Assembly (NCBI GenBank): GCA_004335635.1
Contig: QAXH01000668.1
Location: 536 to 52,446 of the forward strand
Length of the DNA stretch: 51,911 nucleotides
From: Chloromonas sp. AAM2
Taxonomy: Eukaryota; Chlorophyta; Chlorophyceae; Chlamydomonadales; Chlamydomonadaceae
Direction of reading: 5' to 3'
The position numbers were made by a program, and so were the translations under genes. Positions 1 to 11,500 of the stretch are shown here, piece by piece; the stretch's first letter is position 1, and each line of letters opens with the position of its first letter. Below the pieces are notes generated by a model. It was not told the DNA's origin and did no database searches. It was given only the letters and a program-made list of their open reading frames with translations.

Positions 1-70
1 TGTCACAATCACATGTTGGCCATGTACTGCCAAGCATCTATCAACAGTGCTAACCAGGTCTTGAGTGCTC

Positions 71-1669
71 TCACCTTGGGGCCCACCAGGGAGGGGAGGG
101 TGGTTCTGGAAGCAGGGGCGGGGGCGAGGTTTGTGCACCAGTGGTCAGACGAGGCACGGGTGGGCGGGTGGAGGAGCTCACCAGGGGCGCCGGGAAGCGA
201 GCAGGCGGTGACAGGCTGGCGGGAGGCTGAGCAGCAGGGGCAGGAGGGAAGGGCGATGGGTGAGGTGAGGGGTTAGCAGGGGGATTGGCAGGGGGTTTGG
301 CAGGAGGGTTGGCAGGGGGATTGGCAGGAGGGCTGGCATGGGGATTGGCATGGGGTTTGGCAGGAGGGTTGGCAGGAGGATTGGCAGGAGGGTTGGCAGG
401 GGGATTGGCAGGAGGGTTGGCAGGGGGATTGGCAGCAGGGTTGGCAGGGGGATTGGCAGGAGGGTTGACAGGGGACTTCGTTGGGAGTCTAACAGGACGG
501 TTAGCAGGAGGGCGAACAGTGGGCGAGTCTGGGAGTGGCGGACTGATAGCCTGTGCATTGGCAGGGGGTGGGTGGATGGGTGGTGGATATGGTGGCACCT
601 TGAGAGGAGGCGAGGGCGGCGGAGGGCGCGGGCGTCTGGGGGCGCGTGGCGATGCGCTGGGTGGCTCGTCAACGGCAGAGTATTCTGAAGCTTCCATGTA
701 GTCCACCGGGACACCAGGGAATCTGGAAGCCCCAGGGGGTGGGCGCGGTACGCGAGCAAAAGTGTCGGGCAGGGGCATGTTTGGTGACGGCAAGGGCTCA
801 GCCGGGGATGGGGATTCAGGCGCTGCGGGCTCGGGCTGCCACCAGGGTCGGGGCAGACCTGGTGGGCTGGGTGCGGCCGGTGGATTGGCCGTCGGTTCAT
901 CGTCCGGTGGCGGGTTCCTTTCTTGCACATTCGAGTCCCCAGGCGAGGGTGGCGGGCCTTGTGTGCTTGAATTGTCAGCTGGGGGTGGCGGACCCTGTGG
1001 TGACGCAGGTTCAGGCGAGGGTGGCGAGGGTGGTGTGTTAGGTGGAGAAGGGGTTGGTGAGGCCTCCGGTGGGAGGGGAGCATCAGGGGCGGCGGGCAGT
1101 GGCTGCCACCATGGAAAGGGCGCCCTGGGTAGTTGTGGTGAGGCCCTTGATGGGCTGGGTGAGCCTGAAATGATGGATACTGGGGAAGGTGTGGGTGGCG
1201 GAGGAGGCGAGGATGGGGCGGGAGGTGTTGCGGGTGGGGCAACTGGCGGGACTGGAGGCTCCGCGGGTGCGGGCTGCCACCACGGTCTGGGCGGTAAGGT
1301 GGGGTGTGGCGGAGGGACGGGGGACAGGGGTGTGTTCAGCAACGCATCAAACGATGTCACAGGAGACATGCGCAGGCCAGGAATTCCAAAGAACGTGGGG
1401 GTCGGTTGCTCGCGTACGCTGCCAGGTGGCAGGTCTGCGGCATCAGGTGGGCTGAGAGGGGTGTCCGGGCTGGGTGGCTCAGAGGGTGGCATGTCCGACG
1501 GTCGGAACCACTGCCTGAGCCCACGCTGTGACTGAGCATGCTCTGCAGCTTCTTGCTGCGTGCGGCTGGTCTGCTGCACCTGTGTACTCCCATGACGAAC
1601 CGTGCTGTAACAGCATTCAAGTGCTGATACCAGAACCAGCAGCCGGAGGGAGCAACGCCATGCACCCAT
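71..1669 (-). CDS. Secreted proline-rich (hydroxyproline-rich glycoprotein-like) wall protein, 3' end outside window
   Basis: The reading frame encodes about 530 residues that are overwhelmingly Pro, Ala and Ser. From the ATG at 1669 the first residues (MGAWRCSLRLLVLVSALE) form a hydrophobic core followed by CCYS, a plausible signal peptide. The ATG at 1714 would add 15 residues. The body carries PPSP/SPPP-type stretches, three P(R/F)PWWQP motifs (near 836, 1104 and 1277), a run of PPANP repeats (about 282-475), and a further PPWWAP near 80. Such composition is typical of extracellular matrix glycoproteins of volvocine and other green algae, where Pro is hydroxylated and O-glycosylated; that role is inferred from composition only. 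At 75/74 the sequence reads AAG|GTGAGA on the minus strand, a good donor, so the frame probably continues in an exon beyond the left edge and the TGA at 71-73 lies in an intron. No globular domain is recognisable. Confidence 0.6.
   Translation of the reverse strand: MGAWRCSLRLLVLVSALECCYSTVRHGSTQVQQTSRTQQEAAEHAQSQRGLRQWFRPSDMPPSEPPSPDTPLSPPDAADLPPGSVREQPTPTFFGIPGLRMSPVTSFDALLNTPLSPVPPPHPTLPPRPWWQPAPAEPPVPPVAPPATPPAPSSPPPPPTPSPVSIISGSPSPSRASPQLPRAPFPWWQPLPAAPDAPLPPEASPTPSPPNTPPSPPSPEPASPQGPPPPADNSSTQGPPPSPGDSNVQERNPPPDDEPTANPPAAPSPPGLPRPWWQPEPAAPESPSPAEPLPSPNMPLPDTFARVPRPPPGASRFPGVPVDYMEASEYSAVDEPPSASPRAPRRPRPPPPSPPLKVPPYPPPIHPPPANAQAISPPLPDSPTVRPPANRPVRLPTKSPVNPPANPPANPAANPPANPPANPPANPPANPPANPPAKPHANPHASPPANPPANPPAKPPANPPANPSPHPSPFPPAPAAQPPASLSPPARFPAPLVSSSTRPPVPRLTTGAQTSPPPLLPEPPSPPWWAPR
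282..475 (-). repeat. PPANP-coding 12/15-bp tandem repeat
   Basis: On the plus strand, units of the type GGGGGATTGGCA and GGAGGGTTGGCA follow one another. Read on the minus strand they encode Pro-Pro-Ala-Asn repeats, with variants that carry Lys or His (PAKP, PHANP). The period stays a multiple of three, so copy-number changes keep the wall-protein frame open. Confidence 0.85.
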
Positions 1670-2643
1670 GGCCGTAACAGACTGTCTGCTGGCAGAGCCT
1701 TGGCTTCTGGGCATCTTTGGCGGCTTGTAGCGACCCGCCAAAGCAGGCAGGCAATCAGAGCTGGTGCACGTTCAGCTCCTGCATGCAAGAGGAGGAGCAG
1801 CCAAGCCAGCAATAAGGCAGGGCTAAGCAGAAGCACGAGAAGGACAAGGAGAAGAACTGCAGCTGAACTCAGACCCATGCGGCCTGCCATGCCTGCATGG
1901 CTGGTTTCAACGCCTGGTTGATATGCATACAAATGCGTTCCCTGCCATCCTAGCGCTTCCTGACTACGCACAGAACATGCATATATGCGCGGCCAGTGGT
2001 GCTCTGCTGCCGATGCCAGCCAGCAAAATCGCGGCTCGTCCGAAACCCGATGCAAGCATGCAAGCAAGGGCGGAGCAATTGAATCGCAATCTGCAATTGT
2101 ATTAAGGCATGCATCACTTGCCTGTGGCATCGCTACGGAAAGCCGTTCATCTGATGTGTAAAAGCGCGGCCTCAGGAAATGTGCAGTGAGCGGCTCGGTG
2201 CTCTTAAGGATTGCAATCGCGATGTGCAATTGACTCCAATTGCTATGCGCTGTCGGGCCGTTCAGCTGCAAGCGTGACTTGTTGCAATGTGTCAAATGTG
2301 CACCGCCCACCAGCTCAAACGCGCAGCGATAATTGCAAGTGAGATAATCGCCTATATGTGATTCCGATAGGGTAGGTCTCGTATGTGATTGGTGCTAGGA
2401 GGCATGACACAAGTTTGCATGCGTTCCGTAAAAACCGTTTGTTCCGTTGCTGGCACTTTCCGTTCAGCCGGGTTCCAATCCAATGTCACCGCCATGACAC
2501 AGAGACCACTTGGTCAGGAACCGTGCAAGCCATGTTTGAACCTCCACTAGGTCACTTCTGCGAAATTGTTTTTGCTCCCTCTCCCGTACATTTACAATTT
2601 CCACCCTTCTCCCTCACGCGCATGTCTTCCACACCAAGAGACA
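1670..2643. other. Spacer between wall-protein gene and Aurora 3' end
   Basis: This is the 5' flank of the wall-protein gene and the 3' flank of the kinase gene. Near 1790-1890 the minus strand holds a short Leu/Ala/Val-rich open stretch in a different frame from the wall protein. It could be an upstream signal-anchor exon or chance. Nothing else was recognised. Confidence 0.5.
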
Positions 2644-5247
2644 TTAGAAAATATTTGCCATAACTTTCGGGTCAGCGTTCGCCTTGATCCAGGGATGCTC
2701 AGAGACAAGAGCAAGGGATAGCCGCTGGCCAGGCTCCTTCACCAAGAGCTGCAGCGAGGACAAGTGAACACAAGCCATCGTAAGCAAGCTGCATGTCAAT
2801 TAACAAATGATGAGCAGGCCTTGTGCTCCACCATGTTCAGAACACGCAAGCCTCCCCACACGTGCAAAGTCGTCGCCTCCATGCGAAGTTACCTACAATG
2901 GCTCAAGGCATTACGAGGCATGCATGTACCCATGCATCCATCAGCGTAGACTTGCATGCGTGGCTGTACCATGCACATGATTTCTGCCCACACACCTGCT
3001 TGATGAAGTCCTTTGCCTGTTCGCTGATGGCTGGTGCCTCGGGGAACTTGAGGTCCACCTTGACGATCCTGCACACGAACAGGACAGTGGATGAATGCTG
3101 AACCCCGCACAGACCTTGCCTGGCTGAAACAGCTGATCACTGCCATGCATTGTTAGATTTGATACCAGCTGGTCACACTGTACCAGGTGTAAACAGCCAG
3201 ACACTGCATCTCTGCTGCAAGCGCCCCTGCCAACGGCAAGCCCTGCAAGCGACCCTCCCCGCAGCAAGCCCTGCATGTGCCCCTTTTCCCTACCGACCTG
3301 CGGTAAGTGTCCTGGTGCCCGGGGGCCTCAAAGGGGGGCCCGCCGGTGAGGAACTCAAACGTGAGCACGCCAAGGCCCCACGCGTCCACACTGCGGCACA
3401 GCAGGCCACAGTCACGGTCATGTGAGCAGCCAGGACCCGATCTGACGCATGGCAGTGACAGCCACTGGCAGCAAATGCCCTGCCCAGGGCAGCGTACACT
3501 AACCTACGCAGGACACGGCTCGTATATCAACTAACCTGTTATCGTCTGAGCTGATGCACATGCAGATTAGCATGACAGTGAACTCATGCTGCATGCCCCA
3601 CCCAGCATCAGCCATCGCTCAACTCGCCATCAAGCAACTTCCCGCATGCCTTGCCCGTGTCGCCAAACGCACACTGCCTGCTGCTATGGCCCTTTGCCCT
3701 CCACGCATGAGCACACCTGCTGTCATGCTCCTTGCCCTCCACCATCTCTGGTGGCAGGTAGTCCAACGTGCCACACAAAGTCCGTCTGTGAGCAAAGGGT
3801 GCAACTCGGTTGTGGCTGGTATCAAATGGCCAATCTGCACCAGCTGCGTTTGCCTAATCCAATAGATCCTCCTCTGTTCAGCCTGATCACAGACAGGACC
3901 GTATGCAAGTACAAGCTGGCTGCTGCAAACGTGCTGAACTGATGAAAAAGCGTTGTGTGCTGGCATGTGGGTCATTTCTACCTGCGGTTGTTGGGTGTGT
4001 GCACGCTCCACCCAAAGTCGGCTATCTTAAGCTCGCCATTGATGCCCAACAGCAGGTTCTCAGGCTGCACAGTGAGAAGCAGTGAAAGAGCAAGGAGTGC
4101 AGTACCGGACGGCAAATGCACAACACATGCAAGCCAAAGTCGTGCAACAGTAGCATGCACAGAAGCAGTACCATGCGGGCGAGATTCGGAATCCTAAGCA
4201 TGTCATGTACGTGTCGTTTGCCCGTGCTGCTCGTCGCACCTTGATGTCTCTGTGAATCACGTGCTTGCAGTGGCAGTAGTGCAGGGCACGTGCCAGCTGT
4301 ACGATGTACCTGCAAAGTGCCCGCCAGACAGCATGCATCATGAGCCTTGGCTTGCACAAGCAGTAGCCCTTTTGGCGGAACATGATGCCAGGTGGACCAT
4401 GCCTTGCAAACCAAAGAACTCACGTGGCAGTCCTCTTCTCGTCAAAATGAATGGCCCGCTGCAGCTCCTTGTACAGTTCACCTCGTGCTGCGTACTCGAG
4501 GATGAGATACACCTGCATGCAGAGACCAAGTCAGCTGCTGTGCAGCGCAGTTGTAATCACATACACAAGCCCTAACATGAAACAAGCCAATCGCCTAGCC
4601 ATACGACACCTTTGCTAGTGTAAGGACGTGTTGGGCTGCTGTACCAGGACGTCACACGTGTACGGCGGTGCATGCATGCATGCAGTCCTCACACCTTTTC
4701 AGCGTCGTAGAAATACCCATAGCAGCGCAAGATGTTGGGATGCCGCAAGTGTGTCTGGATTTCAATCTCCCGTCTGAGTTGGTGCTCCACGTTGGACTGC
4801 TGAAGCTGAGCCTTGAATAGCACCTGTCAGTGTGACACACTGTTTGCAGGCCATGAGCCTTGAATTCTGGCTGTCCGCATCTGTCCGCCCCTGTTGCATG
4901 GGCCAGGCATTGCAGCAGCTCAACAAAGGCTTACATACCTTCAAAGCGACGACATACTGGCTCTTGCGCTCGCGCGCCAAGTACACGTTGCCGAACTTGC
5001 CCTTGCCGAGCGGTTTGCCAATGTCAAAGTCGGAGAGCATCCAACGCTGCTTGTCACCCAGTTGCGCGCTGGAAATGCTTGTTTGAGGCAGTGCCGCTTG
5101 TGCCGTGTCTTGCTGGCTGGGGCCAGGCTTGGGCTGGGCTGAAGCTCCTTGCAAGGAGGGTTTGACCACACTGGACTGCATTTGGTTGCCAAGAATTGGA
5201 AGGACATTTGGAACGTTGCTGGGTTGCAAAGGCCGGACTTCGGCCAT
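2644..5247 (-). CDS. Aurora-type serine/threonine kinase
   Basis: Nine exons join in frame to give 339 residues: 5247-4939, 4823-4695, 4512-4424, 4309-4240, 4064-3982, 3785-3717, 3390-3298, 3068-2996, 2748-2644. All introns are GT-AG. A 70-residue low-complexity N-terminus precedes a complete kinase domain: glycine loop GKGKFG (about 81-86), ATP lysine in VVALK (103), HRDIK (about 195), DFG (about 215), and the activation segment [15 protein letters not shown]. That last signature, with LDYLPPEM in place of the usual APE region, is characteristic of Aurora kinases, as is the short C-terminal tail ending shortly after EHPWIKAN. Aurora kinases act at spindle poles, centromeres and midzone in mitosis and cytokinesis; this role is inherited from the family. 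The A/B-type subclass cannot be decided here. The gene is divergent from the Sfi1-like gene. Confidence 0.93.
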
Positions 5248-5564
5248 GCTGCTAGTCAGCTGGGGCTGTTCGTTTGTTCCCGAGACCTGCCCTTGGGCTG
5301 TTCGCTAGCGCGACCGGGATTTAGCAGGCTGCCCTACGTCGTCACTAACACTAGTGTACTGTTCAAACTGCTCTGTAGCTGTGTTACCCACAATCTCCTC
5401 TCAGGACAAAATCCGCGCAACAAGACAAAGATTCAAACATACTCCGCCCGTTACGTTAGTTGCTCCATGGGCATTGACCAGGGTGACAAAGCCATGCATT
5501 GTGGTAATTGCCTAAGGCATGAATAACACATGAGATGTTGCTACCACGGTGAGGCTGCTGCCAC
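5248..5564. promoter_or_regulatory. Shared divergent promoter region, Aurora / Sfi1-like
   Basis: Only 317 bp separate the two start codons, so both 5' UTRs and core promoters must lie here. Visible elements are a CGCTAGCG palindrome (5303-5310), a GC-rich ATCCGCGC (5411-5418), and CCGTT (5448-5452), whose reverse complement AACGG equals the core of plant mitosis-specific Myb (MSA) sites. These short matches are weak evidence on their own; the divergent arrangement is directly visible. Confidence 0.6.
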
Positions 5565-8500
5565 ATGGTGCAGCAGACCGCTCTGACCAGTCTGGCAGAG
5601 CGGCAGCGTCAGCGGCGCCAGAATTCTCACAGCCTGCGTAGCGTGCATGGACAGGCACCAGTGCCACCAGGCCAGGACGCCTTGGCAGCTCCCACTGGCT
5701 CACACAAGCCTCTAAGCCTCAACAATCGGGCAAGAGCCACTGAAAACACACAGCACAGTGCGACTTCACGCCCTGCAACCTCGCATGCCACCTTGGTGGT
5801 TCAGACTACTACTATACCAACCACACAATCATACCATGTGCAACGTCACCTGCCCGAACGTGGGCATCAGCAGGCGGTGCAACGACCAGCCGAGCACACA
5901 ACAGGGCATCAGGTCCAGCCACAAGTTGACCAGGGACAACACGTGCAACATGGCAATCAACGGCCACGTGCTCGGAACGCCACGCCACTGCATGCCCCCA
6001 AGCCACAGCCCTCAGTCAGCAGCAGACAATCTCGGCCACAAGCCAGCACAGCTGCCATTCAGCTCAGTCAAGCCCAGCTGCCTCACACAAACAGGCAGGT
6101 TGCCATCGACCAGGTACAGCCCTCAGCACACTCTTACAGCCAACCCCTGCCAGCCCAGACTACACCACCATATTCCCAGCCCTCCTACGCACCACTACCC
6201 ACCAGGGATGGCAACCCAGCAAACACCATGGCCAACCCTCCATCCACCATGCCATTGGCACAGCTCCCAGCCTACACCTCTGCGCCTAGCACTGCCACCA
6301 CATGGGCTGCAGGATTTCGCATCCAACCGCCATTGCAGCTGGCTGCATCAGATGCTTGGGTGGAGGCTCCACCAGTCTGGGTGCCCGCGAGTCCCAGCAT
6401 CAACTGGATGCCTCATGCCTCAGCCACTGCCCCTGCAGCTACACCACCACTGTACGAGCCCATGGTCATGCTAACTTTACATCAGATGAAGCCCATGCCA
6501 CCTGCTAAGGTACTGCATGTGGAGGTGGATGCAAGCATGCACCTGGTGGCAGCAGACAAGCAGGCTGACAGCGAGAGCACGCCTGGGCGCAGGCCGTACA
6601 CACATGGGTGAGCAAGACAGCCTTATTTGATTGAATGAGGCCCTTCCAAATACCTGCATGGGCTGTGCTGTGGAGCTACAAAACCATTTCATGCAGGCAA
6701 AGCGCTGCCACTGCATGTTCTGCTTGATTGCATTCTCAACTTTGTCTTTCCTGCTTTACAGAAAGGGAGAGTGTACTGCTGGACTTGCTGTACGCATGCT
6801 GCTCTGTCTGTGCCCCCAGGCGTGCGCATGTGGTCAGTGTCCCCATGCCCCTGGATCCCGAGGAGGAGCGCAGGCGGGTGCGTAGGCGACACCGCAAGCG
6901 CCTGGCGGCGCTGGTGGTCGAGCACTGGAAGTGGTTCGCTCGCTACAGGCTCATGGTGAGACATGCCACATTGCGGCATGGCAGAACAGCCCATGGGCTG
7001 CATGCATGCAAGTAGAGTATTGCATGAGGACTTACCCACTGACATGTGTTGACAGTTCTCGGCATAGCTGGTGAAGCAAGGGCACTTGCACAGTTTCAAC
7101 AAGCGTCAATTTCAACAAGCGTCAGTCTCAACGAGTGTCAGTATCCGATAATGCATATGCAGCATAAACCAAAGCACATGCAGCCAAGTGGCACGTGGAC
7201 ACAATGGTTCTGCGTACCACTGCACCACCAGCCAGTGCATGCAAGTGTGTTTTGTTGTGTGTGGCCCTGGCCTCAGGGCCTGCGTGCTGACCGGCACTAC
7301 CGTCAGCAGCTGGTGGGCGCAGCGCTTGTGGGCCTGCAGTCAAACGTGGTGGCGGCGCACGCAAGCTGGCGCCTGGCGGCCGTGCATCGGGCCCGGGGCA
7401 GGCACCTGCTGATGGCGGCCATGATGCAGGTGGGGCAGGAGGGCGGTACGGGGAAGCATACGTCTGATGGTCACGGACCCAGAGGCTTCCAAGGAAGGCA
7501 CAAGTCGGCCATGCCTCTGAGATACTCAATATGTGTGCGAGCAACGCAACAACGGTCAGGACATGCCAGAGCCGCTGTTGCTTTGCTGTAAAATCTGGGG
7601 TCAACATTGGTTGGCTTCACCTGTTCGTTGTTGACAGTGTCAATCAGCTTACACCAAGATGTGGCAGTGTGGGCTTGTGGGCTTGTGAAATATGGGTTAT
7701 GGTTTTTGCAAATCAAGGTATTAAGGTATCATGCAAGGTGTGGCTGCCAGTGCGTCTTGATGTCACCAGCGCCTGCACGTATTGAAATCGCATTGTTAAG
7801 GCCATGAGGTAGGCAGATGCTGTGGCCTTTTCAGTGACATGTTTCAGAGGTTATCCTTTTCTGTAGGAGTGGCGCAGCTGGTCCCAGTGCCAGGGTTGGC
7901 TGCGGGGCGTGGGGCAACGCCTGGCGGCCAGCCACCACAACCGGGTGCGCAGACGCGTGCTGCGGGCATGGGCACAGTGGCGTCAGCAGCATGTGCGACA
8001 CCGCAAGCAAGAAATGCAGGTATGGGCGAGTGAATTGGCAAGCAAGTGGTGTGGGTGGGAAACAGCCAGGGCCTGGTGGTGAGAACCAAAGCCCTACACA
8101 GGGCCAAGTCAGGGTTGTGAGGCGCATGCCCGTCTGCCTTGTGCACGAGTTGATGCAACAGGCAACCTGCAGGCACACTAACCTGGGTAGTGCACTTGAT
8201 TCAGCTAGCGCACAATCGAGCCCTTGAGCAACACCAGCACATACGTTTGAGTAAGCACATCATGCAACAGCGCCAGATCAATGCAGTCTACATGGCGCCT
8301 GGCCAGCACACATGCGATCTTGCCACACCAACACCAGTGGCATGCTGACGCCTCTTTTGCCGTTGCATTGCGTCGCAGGCAATGTACTACTACACGTTTG
8401 TCACCCTCACTAAGTGTGTGCGTGAATGGCGCCATTGCGTGATCCTACACCAGCACTATGTGGACCTCTCTTACCAAGCACAAGCACATGCTGCCAGGGG

Positions 8501-11500
8501 CTGTCTCTTCAGGGCCCTCAGGGGCTGGCAGGAGGGCCTGCGGAGGGGCAGGGCCAAGGCCAAGCAGGCGGCCGCTGCATCAGACTGGCACAGGTGCGGG
8601 GGACTGGAGAGGGACTGGGCCGGTGCGTGGCAAAACACTGGGGATATCGGCGACCAAGCAAGTGCACAGCAAGGACACCTTCAGTGCATGCGGTTGTATT
8701 CAGTGTGTTGAGCAGATAAATGACAAGAGGCGTTCATCAGGGGGCAGACACGTGTTCGTCTGCATATGCTTGAGTAAACCACTCGTCAATGTCCGGTGCC
8801 TCTGAAGCTGGTGATGCTGAGCTGGCCAGCCCATGCATTCTTAATGCTTTGCTGCAAAACCCTGAACAATGCACGACCCCTGGGGTTTAGGCTCAGGCCA
8901 TGCACTTGTGGTTGACTCCTATGACTGGGCCTCCCCGGCTTGGCTGCAGGTACCAGCGCCTGAGCAGCACACTGCATAGCTGGTGTGAAGCTGTGTCGTT
9001 GGTGAGAGCGGGCCGCACACAGGCCGTGGCTGCACTGCAGGCAGTGGTGTCAGCCTGGTGCATGCAGAAAACGGGTCAGGCGCTGAGAGTCTGGCTGGTG
9101 AGGAGCAACACTGCCTAACAATGCGTAATGATGCGTGTTATCACGGCACAAATCACCTTTACATCCTGTCTGGATTGCATCGGCCGTGACAAAGAATGCA
9201 CCATCTAGACTGCCATAGGCCACCATCGTGAGGAGCTGCCCTGCCAGTTGCCTGACTGCCATGCCCCATCCATAATAGTTGTGAGGGAAGGACACGAGCT
9301 GGCAAGGTGACACGCTGTGTGCTGCAGTCCAGCTACCATCGCCAGCATCTCAGGCCCTGCAAAGGCTGCCATGCTCACACAGTCTGTGTTCCTGCCGTGT
9401 GTTCCACCAGGATTGAGCATGCATGCGTGTGACCTGTGTGAAGTTTTCTGCCTACAGGCCATCAGTCAGCGGCGGCGTGTGCTGGCGACTGTGACGCTGC
9501 GAGTAGTGCATGCGGGGCAAGCCACACGCCAGCGCTCGTGCATGGCCGCATGGCGTGCATGGGTCAGGAGGGAGCGGGAGCTGCGGCTGGCCGCGGGTGT
9601 GCTTGCGCCCCTGGGCCGGCTGTGGCGCCTGGGCGTGTGCTGGGGCGCGCTGAGGCGGGCGGTGGACGTGGCGCAGGGGGCACGCAATGCGGAGATGCGA
9701 CGCTTGGTCCTGGCCAGGGCTACACTCGGGTACGCTGCATTGCATGCAAAGGCCAACACTGAAAATGTATGTTTGATTTGCAGTAGTATCACGGTGTTGA
9801 TTCGGGTGAGACGCTCCTCAGGGGCAGTGTGTTGTGCAGTCAATGCATACATACAGCAGGTTCTTGGCTTTGATGCAGCCCTTGAGAGACTGGACAGTGC
9901 GCGGCTCGGTCAGGTGTCAATTCCAGCCAGTGTTTAGGTTCCTCATCAAAGCAATGGAACAGGGTGGTCTGTATGTGCCTTGGCAAGACGTGCTCTCTGG
10001 CTGGGCGGTAGTCGCAAGGCAAGGCAATGCGCCTGAACTCAACTCATGTTGCATGCGCAGCACGCTGGCTGTCTACGCGCACCACCGACAGCGGCAGCGC
10101 GAGCTACAGAGCGCATGGGGCGCTGCCATGGGCCGCATGTGGCGCCGGGCGTGGCTGCGGGAGTGGTGGGTGCAGGCACACCGGCTGCGGCTCAAGGCGC
10201 TGCGGTGGCATGCAGCGGAGGATGCACACAGGGCACACCTACTGCGCAGCGCTATAACAGGTGCGGGTCCAACATAAGCTCCACATTATGCCTTCATAAG
10301 CCCACCATGCTGTACCACGGAGTGGCCGCATATCAGCGCTGCATGGTCATCCTGACGTGTTTGCACAATGTCAAGTTTGTAGCATTAAGAGGAAGAGGGA
10401 GAGTGTGATGTGCACAAAAGCAGGCTACTGACCAGGATCCAAGCATGAACTAAGGCTGGGCTGGTGTACTGGTAAGACGTTGCCAAGCTGGTGCATGTGT
10501 GCAGGCTGGTCAGAGCGTGTTGCATACACACACGCCAAGGCACAGCGATGGCTGCAGGCCATTAGCCACCACCGGGTGCTGGTGCTGCACATGTCCTTCC
10601 GTGCCTGGTCACACTATTACAGGTGCGGCGAACCAAGTGACCCTTTGATGAGGCACCCAATGACTTGTGGATTGCCAGGGCCAAGTGTGCAGTGCAGCCG
10701 AACCATACGCTGCATGCAGGGCCCTGGGGAAGGTGATGCAGCCGATATTGTGGGCACGCTGCGCACTCATTTGTGTGTGCAGGCGGCAAAGCAGCAGCTG
10801 CTTCTTGCTAGGAATAGGCTACAGCGCCAGGAGATGAGATCATTGCACTGTACATAAGGTGGTCGTGAATTACAGCAGTTTGGTCAGAATGTACACTAAG
10901 GCTCTGATGGTACTGTTTATGTGCGGCTGCAGCTGGTGTGTGTTGAAGCGGGATGTGAGCGCATGGGCCCGGCGGGGCCTGGCGTGCACTGTGCTGCAGG
11001 CGTGGTGTGCTCACACACGGGAGCAGCTGAATGAGGCTCGACGCTGGCAGGCAGCATGCAGACACAGGTAGGGCAACGAAATCACATATCCTCAAGCTGC
11101 ATCTCATTGCAATACGGTGCGCTCTTCATGCTCACAGCATATGACCTGAGCCATGCAACACAGAGAGTTGGTCATCAAGTTGGATCAACCTGGCGACGTC
11201 GACTTTGCATAATGCAAGCTGTTGATAAGATTCCTCCCGCAAGCTCGTGTGTGCAATGTACGGTGTCGCACGGTGTCGTGTGTGTGCATGCAGGTACTTG
11301 GGGCTGCTGTCGGGTGGCATGCATGCTCTGCGGCTGGCAGTAGCACGCCGTGCAGCCAAGCGCGCCCTGTGGTCCCGCAGCGCCCTGCACCACGCACACA
11401 GCCTGCTGCTGCGCGCTGTGCTGGCCTGGGCGCACACCTTCCTGCCCATGGCCGCAGAGCAGAGGGCTCGGGCGGCGCGTGCGGCACGCCACTGGCGCAT

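Noticed and set aside
285..1535. Several long Gly-rich plus-strand open frames opposite the wall-protein gene
   Set aside because: They are the antisense of a Pro-rich repetitive frame, which cannot easily contain stops; composition explains them.
5758..6474. 238-residue frame overlapping exon 1 of the Sfi1-like gene
   Set aside because: It is a shadow frame: the alternative frame starting at 5565 is longer and joins in phase with seventeen further exons.
10783..10850. Possible extra exon encoding a short Gln/Leu/Arg helix in the Sfi1-like gene
   Set aside because: Its acceptor phase would break the frame, whereas the exons before and after it join directly in frame.
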